From positions 24,926,599-24,990,598 of the forward strand of contig NC_088309.1 in assembly GCF_910592395.1 (NCBI RefSeq): DNA of 64,000 nt, written 5' to 3'. This document shows positions 14,800-26,222 of this stretch, piece by piece. The translations under genes were made by a program, and so were the position numbers. A model generated the notes under the pieces. It was not told the DNA's origin, made no database searches, and saw nothing but the letters and a program-made list of their open reading frames with translations. The DNA is from Lineus longissimus (lineage: Eukaryota; Nemertea; Pilidiophora; Heteronemertea; Lineidae). The stretch's first letter is position 1. Every line of letters starts with the position of its first letter.

Positions 14800-17700
14800 T
14801 TATGAGCCTTTATAAAAGGATAACAAAACGATCTCTCGCGACATTATGATGGTGTTGTTCATCTTTATCGATGATGTTTCTGCCAGATGCAAAGGGATAT
14901 TGTCAAAAATGATTATGATGATAATGATGATGATGATATCCGCATATAATTGGATTTTTCTTATCGGTTGATTCGGCCGTCTCCATATGGCGATGAGGGA
15001 ATCGATATTCTGGTGATCTAGGGGGCCGTATACCTACCTTGCAAGTTGCCTTGACTAGAGCTGGTGTCAGCCAAGCCACCCGACCATTTGAATTGATGAT
15101 TGCATTAGTGTCGCTGAAAATTTCATTTGGCTTCCTCTCCTCGTCAACACTGTAAGGATGCAAATTTAAATATGACTGAAGTAAAGTGACTACGGGCTTT
15201 CGTCTTGTGACTGGTTTCACGACCCTGTGTTGGCTAGTTCCGATGTGGCCTGTTGGTTAGCCGTCAGCTAGTTGAATGTTCTTGTCGGGTGCAAAGTGCC
15301 TTCTCGTGCCTTGTGTGTGGCATCAGTGATAGAAGTTCCAGAGTAAAGAGTGCTCCATAAGCGGGCATGCCCACAATCAGTAGGGAAGACAGTGAAATCA
15401 CGAATTCTGAGCCCATTTACAGTTTGCCACCGTTGCGACGCACATATGGGCAACATTGATTTCGTGTTATAATCACTCTGCCAGTTTTCCATGGTCTTTT
15501 TGTTGATACATACCTATTGAAAAGCACAATATCAGGTCGCCAAATTCGACTTGATTGAAGTCTTATCGCGGTGACATTATTATATTCTGAAGGCTTCCAT
15601 TGGAGATGATGGTCATTCCAAAACTGAAAGAGAAGATGGTAAATGCGATTACATGATTGAATAAGATCTACATGGACAATTTGATCAAAAAGTTTTATTT
15701 TTTAAAAACAACGTTAAACTCGTATGCACAGCGCCTAGACCACGACAGTCATTCGATCACACAGTATATTCAGTGGGATTTTTTTAGATTTGACAATGTT
15801 CGTGTAATTAACAAGAGACACACAACGACCCTCCATTTCTACACCTTTAAAAGCTGCTTTTTCCCAATATGACACGCCCAATTGAAATGAAAGTCGTGAC
15901 GTGGTAAATCTGCCAACTTACGCTTCTGTTCATGAAACGAGGGAACGTGGCCAGTGTATTTACACGATATTTAAGTTGTTCACCAGCCATCTCGCATTTA
16001 TTTTAAGAGCATCGGTTGCTTTGCATTAGGTGCAGCAAAGGGGTCGGTTGGTGACCAGCTGAGACACAGAGCCCTCATGTATAGCACCAAGGTTGTGAAA
16101 CACAAAACAATTCAAAACAAGTAATCGAGCAGCTCTGTCTTAAAAATTCTGATCTGACATGACAGACATTTTTTAACAATAACTCACAAATTGAAACCAT
16201 ATGCTAATGACTAAATGCTGATGTGGTTCATCCTGAAAAAAACAGAAGATAATATTTATTACCAAGTTATCGAAAGCACAATTAGTAAAGTAACATATCG
16301 TTTTATTACAATAACGAATACATAGTATATGCTGGAAATGTTGGACACGTGTATACATACATGTATTGTTTCAAAGTCCCATGACATAATGTTTAAAGAT
16401 GCAAGCATATCAGCTTTAAGTAGCATTGTCCGACAGCCCAGACCAAAAAATGAACAGATGATTTGTTATGATGTACTACAATGTATGTATCATGCTCGTG
16501 AACCAATATCACGTCATATTTTTACGCCTGTACAAATGGTTCTTCCTGAATCAATATGGAATATAGCAAAGTGATCTAAAGTCACGGAAACACGACCACA
16601 TCGGTTAAGCCTTTCGCAATTACGTTGATGGCCATTTTGATAAATGAAATACCCTTTTAATTGGATATTAGCATGTCAGATGGGAACTGCTTCCCTGTAT
16701 CAACAAATCTGACAAGTCAATCACAGTAGAATGGACAATGAGTATAGTTCTGGGGTGATAGTGACATTTGCCTGAAACTTGGATGAGCACTGTAGGAATC
16801 ACCTAACCGAATTGTTCAAATATGCTTGCAGATATATCTGTAAATGCTCAATGTGGGTATTAGTTTGGACATCGCTGTGATGCACGATCATAATCGCAGG
16901 TCGTAGCGACCAAAATCGCTGGCTTGCATGTCCGTTCGCTTACCAAATCCCTAAACTGATTTGCTGTAATTCTCACAGAGACATTGAGCGTATCTCGAAA
17001 CTGCCTTACTGGCCTGACAGCACGATCATACCCGTCTAACAGCTTCTTCAACAGCCTGTTTTCATCATTGAACGCACTGCAGCCTGGAAGAGTATATATT
17101 CAAAAGGTTAAATGTAGGTTGCGCAATAGGGCCGTTTACACGGTACCAAATCACTCAGGTAAGACCAGATCATATCATGATTGACCGTTGCGTCAGAAAT
17201 ATCTACCGCGTTTGGACGGCACAAAAATAAAGTAGATGGAAAAAATAGACTACAGGGATCAGGCTAAACTGTACTGGAAAATGGTTATCAACAGACACAT
17301 ACGACGCACTTATAGTCCTCAGTGTGTCATACAGGACGATTTACCGTGTCAATCTTTATATTAGTTAAGGGTGGTTCAAGATTTCAACAACACTCATTAT
17401 TGCGATACTTCTAAAGGAATATCGAAATACATATCGGAAAGAAGTGACCTCGACAGAGCAGAGTTTTATTTCAAGCGTAGATGACAAATGGTATAGATAT
17501 ACAAATGTATACGAGGGATGGTTAGTAGTGCTAATCGGATGGACACTGGTTGCTAAACGGATAGACACTGGTAGGTAAGGGGATGTCAGAACAGCCTCTG
17601 AATCAGAAAAAGGGACACGACAAGATTAAGAAGATCTCATGTTTAAATTTTGAACATTGTTGTCTGGCACTTTGATTTACACGCAACTCAGAAGCGCGTG

Positions 17701-18983
17701 GTATGGAAAATATTACTCATGTAGGCAAAACTTAAGCATTCGACACATATTATTACATGTAGACCACTCAGAAAGGGTCGATGCAGCACTGATAATTTGT
17801 AAGCATAGTACCGCATAGGCCTGATATTTCATGAAAACCGTATTGGCTTCAAGTTGACTTTCAGTATTGATTAACATCTGGTGAGGTACTACACTTTAGA
17901 CTGTGTACATAACGTTGACGTTGGACTATCTAGATTCTTTGAATTCCGTACTGTGTAGTAGACAAGTACCCATTTGCGCATTCACTCAGGTATCGACTTC
18001 TTTTGAAATATATGCGCTCGGTATTTGTTCTACCTGGGCAGAAGTACGAACTGTTCTTTGTTTGTCCTTTGAAGTACGAAATTTGGTCCAGGACCTTGAA
18101 ACTATCATAATATATAAAAACAAATGGCCGGGTCTATTTGGCAAGCCGCTCGCCGAACAGGCATCTTTTTTTGTCCTGTTTGGAGAGCCGCTTGCCAAAC
18201 AGCACTAAAAAGCCACCCTGTTCGGCCAGCCGGGCTTGCCAAACAGGTAAGAAATCTACCCTGTTTGGCGAGCTGGAGACTTTACTTTAATATTAATGAG
18301 TTCGGCTCTCCATTCAGGACAAGAAAAAGTCGCTGTTTGGTAAGCCTGTAACATCTGTGGTTGTTTCCCATGTGTCAGTGTTTCCAAACAATAGGCAGCT
18401 AGAGAGACCACGACTTTTCAATAGGGGGGATACACAGAAAAACTTGTCAATCTATTTTTGAGCGTTCCCAAACAATGAGGGGAAACACTCAAAAACAGAA
18501 ACACTCAAAAACAGAAACACTCAAAAACATTACACCGGGCTTGCCAAGTAGTCACTTCCAAAACAAATTGGGCTCCCATTACGTTCATTCGCCCTTGCCG
18601 GTTTATTTAGTGGGTATTTACGCAATTACAAATTTCGAAATCTTAACGAACGGCGTCGGCCTTAGAGTAAATTAGACATCGCCCTCCCGACATCACGCAA
18701 ATACAGTTTTCAACCGCAATCTCGAATTTTCGACGGTCAACACCCAAGACCCATGGTTCTATGGTTACTTCAGCTAAATATATTGTCAACTTATTCATGG
18801 TACTTTATACGATAACTGTTTTAGAGGTGGCCTGTCGTGCCCATTTTTGTGTTTACCGCATATACATGTATATACACCAATGTACATAAATGTGTAGTCA
18901 ATATCTATCATGAAATGTCACTTACCTATGCCCAGACTAGCTGCAATTACCGCGATCTTAACGAAGTGATGTCCAAATGTCAT
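11562..18983 (-). CDS. Nicotinic acetylcholine receptor alpha-type subunit, complete (498 aa)
   Basis: Acetylcholine-gated cation channel subunit. Exons: 18983-18926, 17083-16944, 16232-16188, 15623-15514, 15149-15038, 14289-13857, 13611-13421, 11969-11562; total 1497 bp, in frame. The signal peptide begins MTFGHHFVKIAVIAASLG. The 45-bp exon gives DEPHQHLVISIWFQF, followed by the IWRPDIVLFN loop-A region. The Cys-loop is C154 to C168 (FPFD inside), loop B is GSWSYDG, and vicinal C218/C219 sit in YICCPEPFPD, marking an alpha-type subunit. M2 starts GEKVSLGVTVLLAM (cation filter). M3 is in exon 7 and M4 (MDRVLLIVFFTIATITSIAI) is near the C-terminus, ending PPDPET. The donor at 13421 (GTGGTT) is weak; it is chosen because it alone keeps phase 0. 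Relative to the neighbouring nAChR gene, an extra intron splits the ligand-binding exon after TCK. The intracellular loop is short, so a missed small exon between 13421 and 11969 is possible. Confidence 0.93.
14752..14799. repeat. (GAT)n microsatellite
   Basis: Uninterrupted GAT trinucleotide run of about 16 units in the intron between the 15038 and 14289 exon edges of the second nAChR gene. A shorter GAT run lies near 14920. Confidence 0.9.
18125..18559 (+). mobile_element. Hairpin-array mobile element, copy 1 (with internal extra segment)
   Basis: Near-identical in inverted orientation to 62023-62272. It consists of successive hairpins whose arms are variants of CTGTTTGGCAAGC and its complement. 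It starts TGGCCGGGT and ends near AGTCACTTCC. It is flanked by the direct repeat AAAACAAA (18117-18124 and 18560-18567), which fits a target-site duplication. An extra stretch of about 190 bp (roughly 18346-18534) is absent from the other copy and carries a 16-bp tandem repeat. It sits in intron 1 of the second nAChR gene. No coding capacity; class unknown. Confidence 0.75.
18482..18531. repeat. Short tandem repeat, 16-bp unit
   Basis: About three copies of the unit AAACACTCAAAAACAG in tandem inside the extra segment of hairpin-array copy 1. Confidence 0.8.
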
Positions 18984-20278
18984 GGTCCCATCATAAAGTC
19001 AATGTTATCATTCCTCGATATTAGAAATAGGAGCGTAATACGAATCATAGTAGTTTTCAATCACAAACTGTACGAATTCATTGCTGTGAACGCCAGTTTC
19101 TGGGTAGGGGCCTCTTGCGTGTGATTGTGGAACTCTATGTATTTAGAGATTTGATCGTGCAGTATCGATAGGCAAGCCCTCTTACCAGAGTTGTCGGTAG
19201 TTATGAAGCTGACAAGACGGGATTTGCTGTGCCATAGCCACGAAAACAGAGCAAAAAAGAGCACCTTAGATGTGTTTTATAGGAACTGATCGCTGAGGTC
19301 TCCCATTTTGAACATTTTGAAATTAGATGCTCTAGTCAGAAATGCGATTTCTGAGCTTTCCTGACAAGATGAGAATAGCTGATGTCAGCCTACGAGTCCA
19401 ACTGTCCACAAACAATTGATTCAGTAATTGACAGCCAACTTCATAGGTTTTTGTTAGTTATATCCGACTCCAAGGGGTTCAGGTTGCTGCCTTTGTAAAC
19501 CCGACCACGATGTTGTCGCCAATTTTCAACCCAACTCGTCAATCTGCTGTTCAAAATGATCTACATGTACTCTGCGGGGAAGGAGAAAACGAGTTTAATT
19601 AACGTCACTTGTCGGCATGTTTGGCACTGAAGAGGATTTCGTAAATCCTCTTCAATGTTAACCTTTCTGTCAAGAGCAGGTGCCAAACATGCCAACAAGT
19701 GACGTTAATTAAACTCGTTTTTATCCAAATACATTGGCACTGCCGATAATTAAATTGATATTAAAAGCATTTATTTCTTTCAAAGTAAATATAATTTTTT
19801 ACAGAAATCGCCAAGGGACAAGGACATTAACAGTAACAAAAGATATCTACACGATCTACACGCCTTCACCTCGAACTACACTAATACAAAACACAACACA
19901 AATATTGCAGCAACGTACAGGACAAGACGTCATTTAATTTGGACCGTTCGAACAGCTCTTCGTTGCCTTAGATGCAAAATAGCTTTATCAATCTTTCGCT
20001 TGGAAATCAAAGCTACGATCACGAAAACAGAGTGTTCGATGATGAAGTTATTTCTAGTGCATCCATGTCACTCACGCTCGGCTGAGTCGCTATGGTTAAG
20101 TTTCTATAGACGGCCACGGACGTTTATATAGGTCATCATCACTCGGAGACTGTAACTTTGAATTCCGAGCCTATAAATTCAAACGCTTACGTGCACACGG
20201 ATGAGCTACTACTTTCACAAACCAAAGAACGATATCCTTGATCGGACCAGGTTCTAGCCAATGAAAAAGAAGAATGTC
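18984..20278. other. Intergenic region between second nAChR gene and divergent Cys-loop gene
   Basis: Upstream flank of the second nAChR gene and downstream flank of the Cys-loop gene ending at 20279. It contains the palindromic repeat at 19586-19721 and a minus-strand AATAAA at 19770-19775. No supported gene. Confidence 0.6.
19586..19721. repeat. Long inverted repeat with nested hairpin (MITE-like)
   Basis: Arms of about 41 bp (19586-19626 and 19680-19721) begin AAAACGAGTTTAATTAACG and differ at few positions. Inside the spacer lies a second, near-perfect hairpin with GAAGAGGATTT arms (about 19629-19653). Fold-back structure typical of a MITE; no target duplication recognised. Confidence 0.65.
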
Positions 20279-23200
20279 TTATAATGTATATTTAGTCTCA
20301 ACGAGATGGTTTGCAAAGAAGGCAATGACGAATATGAAGTAGAGGACCGGGTAGAGGACCCGCATGGTCATGTCGAGGCTATCCCCACAGCGCATGTGCT
20401 TTGCGTCCGCTTCCGTCGTAACCTAAAAAAGATCAGTCTAGATTAGCATCTCATTGAAACTTATCGGTGATGGCAGGGAAGTTTCCATTCCAAATAATTT
20501 GTGCAGGCATTATAGTGAGGGCTATTTATGAACTACGAGTTTTGAGTGTGCAAACTTGGATATCAGATTCATGGAAGTTTTTCCATCAGCAAATGCTGTT
20601 GTTGTATGCCTGGCCTTCCGATGGGATAATACGGATAATGTGTTAGAAATGGGCACAATGACTCGATACTCACCCCATCCGGTCTATGGCATAGCTTGGC
20701 AACAACACAGTACACAGCCAAAGTCACGACAAGGAAGGCAAAGTAGATGGCAATCCAGAAATCGTATGCTGTCAGGTCATTCGTATTTGGCAAGGTCAAG
20801 GTCATGTTGATCTTCAAGGCCAATGAATGCGTGCACATGAGCATTGCGATGACTGTCAAATAGAGAGCGCGAGGAAGCAGAAGCACGTGACCAAGGTAGA
20901 AATTTGCGTAAAGGAAGGCCATTAGGAGGGCTGACGGGATGAACAGTTGCTTAGTTATCTGGCCGACGTTTCGCTTCAGTTTGAATTGGATTAATAGACT
21001 GGGGTATGTCGCTGAAAACGGGAAAGAAATATGAAGTAAATTCAACGACCTCCGTTGGCTCTAGGGTATTGGGGCAAAATGACAAGAGAAACATTAACGA
21101 GAAAGGTATGATTATTCTGATTGAAAATATTTTCAGCATATGAACGCATGTCTGCATCGAACTGAAAAAGCAAAGCATGCCCAATTCTTTCAAAAATGTT
21201 ATGGTATCAGTGAACAACTCTAACGTACTTTGCGCCTCACAAGAGCAGTTGAATGTGTTGTCGGTGATGTTAGTCTCTCTTATGGTAAATGTGTTGGATT
21301 TCAATGCCTCCTGGATAAAGGTAGAAGGTTCTATCATGCTCTCCAGCACGACGTCACCAGTTGTATATTGAACTGGAATGGTAGAAGAAAAAAACTCTCA
21401 GGGGAACGATCCGGAATCGTCATAACTAGGACTTGAGATAAAAGAGCCTCGTCTGAGATTTAACTTTAAGGTATGGCAAGGAACTGAATCAGATAGTATC
21501 ATCTAAAAATATTTCACCTCAAAAATTTCGTATAACATTGATATTAGACATTAATATTCATACAATGCACTACTTACACAATTCTACTGTTATTCCGCAT
21601 GTCTGTGTATCAAATGGAAATTTACTGTACAGCATGTAACATTTACTCTTTACAGTCACCCTGAAAAAAGATGTAAGAACATTAAGTGGCAATGGCTAAT
21701 GCTTTTAAGAACTAAGATGAAGGCATCGGATGATGTCATTGGTCATCAATTCCGGGCTATCCGTACTCGTTCTACGATGGAAGCGTCTTAATCGTCCGCT
21801 CTCGTCACACAATGGCAAAATCTAAGGGAATTACTCTTTAAAATGTACAAGAGCGTAGAATGGTAAGTTTTGTTGATCGAGCAGTGTTGATGAACCACCA
21901 GCTTCATGTTAATGAATAGAAGTGAAAGAGGGCGCATGCGTCACGGCTTACCTCGATTCGTGTTTCACCATCCCACTGCTGTAGACCTGCAACTTCTCCT
22001 GGTTATCTGCAAGCAAAGTGACCGTACTGCCCGGGAGGTAGATCCCGGGATGCCAGATGCGATCACGGTCTTCCTTCCCTACGAAAAGGCTTATACGATC
22101 CTCTTTGTCTTGAGTCCAGGCTAACCGAGTGTCGTTCCAAGAATCATGAATGTATGCATCATATATCATTTCCTGAACAAAAATAGTGCATCTCGTTATA
22201 ATCATTGAAAGGAACTCAGGATTGACAATATTTTGACCGATAGCATATCTGTTTGTCCTGAGAAGGAATCCGTTTGTGTTAGAACGACCAGACAAGTGTT
22301 CTTATTGGGTTAGACAGATGATATGTATGCCAGTGGATGAACCCGGACTGGATGCAAGTTTCCGTCGGTATTCATCGATTTCAGGGCTAACTGTACATCG
22401 TGCGTCTGGTTCAGCATTGGCAACCAGAGCCACATGCTCATGCAGTTTTGTTAAAAACAATGATCAAGATGGCATCAAATTTGATCCAACTGGACAAGTC
22501 TTTGACATCGCAAGAATGCTCGTATGGTGCTCATTCGTACGGTATCCTAGTGACATAAACCTCTTCGGAGGAACCCGAATGGCAGTGACAGGATGAATAT
22601 AGGCCTATGGAATCATAGCCAAGACCTACTTGATTTTTTTCATCGATAACCATGTGGTCGATGAAAAGTCCAAAGGCCACCCGGGTTGGATCTGGAAAAC
22701 GAACAGACACCACGATAAAAGAATGGAGAAATACTGACACAGTGCATCACATTTTGGTTCCATGACACACAGAGTACCAACAACTACTTATTTGCAATCA
22801 GATGGATCCCAGAGTATTTCAACAAGTGGTGTTGACATAATAACATTAAGGTTTCAGTGACATTTGGCTTCTCTAACCTCCATCGACATTGGGTCGTTCA
22901 TTCTTGTCGTAGCTCCCTGACGTCAACTCTTGAATCAGTACACGGGACGGTCTGCAATGGGGAGAAATCACTCGTCAAGGTGACATGCAATGTGAATAAA
23001 GTTATTTCAGTGCAGAACAAAATCAAATCAAAATGATTACTTCACAAATCATCGCATGTACTGCACAGTGCTAAGCTTGAACTATCATTACAATCTTTCC
23101 ATTTTTAGTGGAATCTCCAACTACGTTTTTTTTCCATGTGCCCCTCACCCAAGTACAGGCACGCAAATGCATTCTTGCACACGATGGTCAAGTGTTCGCA

Positions 23201-23290
23201 TCTCTTCAATTAAACTTACCTCTTCGCAGCTTCGCATATGTCTAAGATGATAGCGACAAGAACACTCACTGTGCACACTCTGACAATCAT
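20279..23290 (-). CDS. Divergent Cys-loop ligand-gated ion channel subunit (378 aa)
   Basis: Exons: 23290-23220, 22951-22878, 22691-22630, 22172-21952, 21660-21578, 21372-21229, 21011-20674, 20422-20279; total 1137 bp, in frame. The 71/221/83/144-bp exon series and four membrane segments resemble the GABA-A/glycine branch. Signal peptide MIVRVCTVSVLVAIILDIC; SWNDTRLAW region; Cys-loop C150 to C164 (FPFD inside); M1 about 238-258, M2 265-285, M3 302-326, M4 344-372. The M3-M4 loop is only about 20 residues. Oddities: the usual WxPD reads WHPG (109-112); M2 entry is LLLPRALYLTV, lacking both the anionic Pro-Ala-Arg and the cationic Glu; loop C has CSC (213, 215) and lacks the usual second Cys. 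Ligand and ion selectivity cannot be read from sequence. Head-to-head paralogue at 26223-29256. The donor at 22877 is GTTAGA, weak but phase-correct. Confidence 0.9.
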
Positions 23291-26222
23291 CTGAAAGTGG
23301 AAAGGGTTAATACTCCAGCCACTTTGGTATCAGAGGAGTAGGAGGAGGAGGAAGTGACACTACCCCGTTGGCCATTAATCTTGTTCCCAGTTAAGGACTG
23401 TAGCAGAATTAACAGACCTTGACAGAACTACACTGCACATCTATGGAAGATGTAAGCTACCCACGTACGCAATGTGCTATGATCATCGTATATTAGAAGG
23501 AACCCGTTGAGAGAAATTTCAAGGCCGCAAGGAAAAATACAACACAGCACGTTCCAATGGATGATTGCATATCGGTGTTGTGTGCCACTGCTGAAGTTTG
23601 CGCAGCATGATCCTCTTTGAGTTCAGATACCTTTACAAAGAGATGCTCGACCCTGACTTAGACTGGCAAGATCTAGTGGTGAATTCCGGGCGTCGGTGTA
23701 AAGAATGCTTTGTAATTGGCCCTAAAAAGATGAGTTAGTTATACAGGGTGTTAAAGAAGTTACGTACACTGATCGGAGTTACTGGTGTAATAAGATGGAT
23801 CCAAAATGGACTACGACATGTGCATTCCGTGTCCGGGCAAGACTGTATACGCATTTCTCTTTGAATTGCTTGATTATCATTGTTTTCATGTCAGAATTGG
23901 GAAATAAATCAGAACTGAGAAATAAACAAAGGGAGATGGGGAGCCTTGTATGTAAAAGCTTACCACAAACATAGCTTTTATCACAGTTTACCACAAAGGC
24001 ACACTCACGTTATCATATGGCCCATGATGGCAAAAAGCACCTCATCAGTACATTGATCGATGTTGTTTTTGTACTGACATCTTAGTTTGGAACATGTTTT
24101 TGGAATGCCTTTCGTTCAACCTTCTAAGGTTAGCCGATTATACTGTCACTTACATGTACAGTAGATGAAAAAGGACTAACTTTTTTCTTTCATTGATGCT
24201 CTTTTGCTAACTGACAGAATGCGTTAAAGACTGACAGATGTCGTGAAAGGTAATGCACCACGCGATGGGGTCTTATTCAAGAACCAGCAATGAAAACTGT
24301 CAGCATCATCAAATCAAGTTCGCCAATAGCAACATCTATAGGGTGTTAAATTGATGATACGGAACTTTACAAGGAGGTGTTTGGCAGTTGCACGTACATG
24401 CGTGGTTCAGGGCAAGTGCGACGTATGCGCTATACGCTTAAAGTGTTCGAGACGATACCATGAGAAAATGAGAAAAAAACACACAATGATGTGTTGTCCA
24501 CTATTCACTAAACAATGGGGAGGGGCACAGAAAAGGGGAAAGGGGAGATGTTCGACATTGAAAAAGATAGGTGCCATAAAACATTTTTATATCAATCGGA
24601 GCGGTAAAGGTAGCATGCTAATTCATGTTAGTGATAACATGATCCCATTAAAGCGATGAGTGAAAATATAAAAACGATGCTTCATGCACTCTTTGTACGT
24701 ACCGTTCAGTCTAGCCTACAGTCTGTGAAGTGTCTTCTCTCAGGCTCACTGCTGTTGGTGGTATCCTTTGAAATCGAACACCGGTACAAAGAAAAGAGCA
24801 GGTGGAACACGTACAACACCACAAGTACGTCATGTTCTACAGCTATTCCGTAGACGAAGCTCACCATCTATTTTCTAACTTCTGATCCTTGTTGATCAGT
24901 TTCGCGTTGAGCTGCCCGACCGCATGGGAAATGCACAGGTATCCTTGCCGAGGCCTACTGCATTGACTGATGAGCTATTAATTAGCTTTAACATCTTTTG
25001 TCGTGTGATACAAGCTAAAATTGCTCATAAGGCCACAATAAACTGAACAATTTGCAATTCTGGTAACCATCTCATGTCAATCCCCAGGTGCCATGTATTT
25101 CGCATGCTGAAAACTGAAAATCGCCAATCATTGTAGGAAACGGACTTCTATTCTTCAATTGATTAGAAGCGAGCATCAACTTGAATTACTTTTTGCCAAC
25201 ACATTGCAGCAATAAGTCCAATCGTTTTGATCATAGTAGCTACCTTTCCCGGTTACCTTTGCTAGTTTTCTAAGCTTCACGAGAGCGCAGGATCAGAAAC
25301 ACCAGCAGCACCAACACGACCTTACCTCGACAAGCAACTCTGTTTTAAATTCTACAGAATTAACAGTACAGCTACTTAAAACCTGCGTCAAATGCTACAC
25401 TCTATCTTAATTACATTAACATGTTGATGACTATGATAGTCAAAGAGTACATGGTAGAAACTATATGATATATCCAAAGATGTAATGCAGTGATGCGTTG
25501 CTAAGTGAAAGAGTTTACTTCTGGTGGTTACGTGCACAAGGTGAGCAACAAAATAATGTGCACAGAATTGCTCTCTCAATGCTATGGATCTAACATGTAG
25601 TCATGTTTTTTTAACCAAAGACAACATAAACTGATTAGAGACTAACATGCAAGAGCAACAGTCTTTGAGAGCAGCTTACCTGTCGGCATGGCGGAGCAAA
25701 GGCCGAGGTTACCATCAGTGCACTCTCGATGCATGCAAACTATTGCTGTATGTCGACTTTAACGCTCGTAGACAAGGTTAAGATTTTAAGTGAGTGGTAA
25801 GTACATCTCTCAGCGAGAGATCATTATCATCTTTCGATTTCAATCTTATTTTTACGATTTTGTATTGGTAGAAAGATCGTAGCCACCGGCGTATGATGTA
25901 AGGTTAGAGTATAGTCCGGTAAAAAGGCCTACAACCAATTCCAGCTGATCTGAAATTGATTCATACGGCTTGCCGCCAGGAAAGAAATTTTCATATCAGG
26001 CAATTCGTGAAGACGTTCTGCCAAAGGTAATCAGCGAGACAAAAATCGAGTTGCATGACGCCTTCAGTGGTTGTGATGTTTACTACATATTCTATGCTAT
26101 ATAGTGGCTGTTATCTATCTTCGGACAGTAGTGTATTTTCTCAGGGTTTGTACTTTTTGAGACATGTGCATGTTATCCGGCTTAGTTTTTTGTCTTCTCG
26201 ATCCGTTATTACAGATGATGTC
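23291..26222. other. Shared upstream region of head-to-head Cys-loop genes
   Basis: About 2.9 kb between the two divergent start codons. Both ATGs lie next to a pyrimidine-rich AG (CTTTCAG at 23291 and TTATTACAG just before 26214), so each gene may have a non-coding first exon within this region. No other gene is supported. Confidence 0.5.

Noticed and set aside
24351-24659. 102-codon plus-strand frame rich in Cys, Arg and Lys
   Set aside because: No domain pattern, no splice context, lies in the divergent intergenic region.
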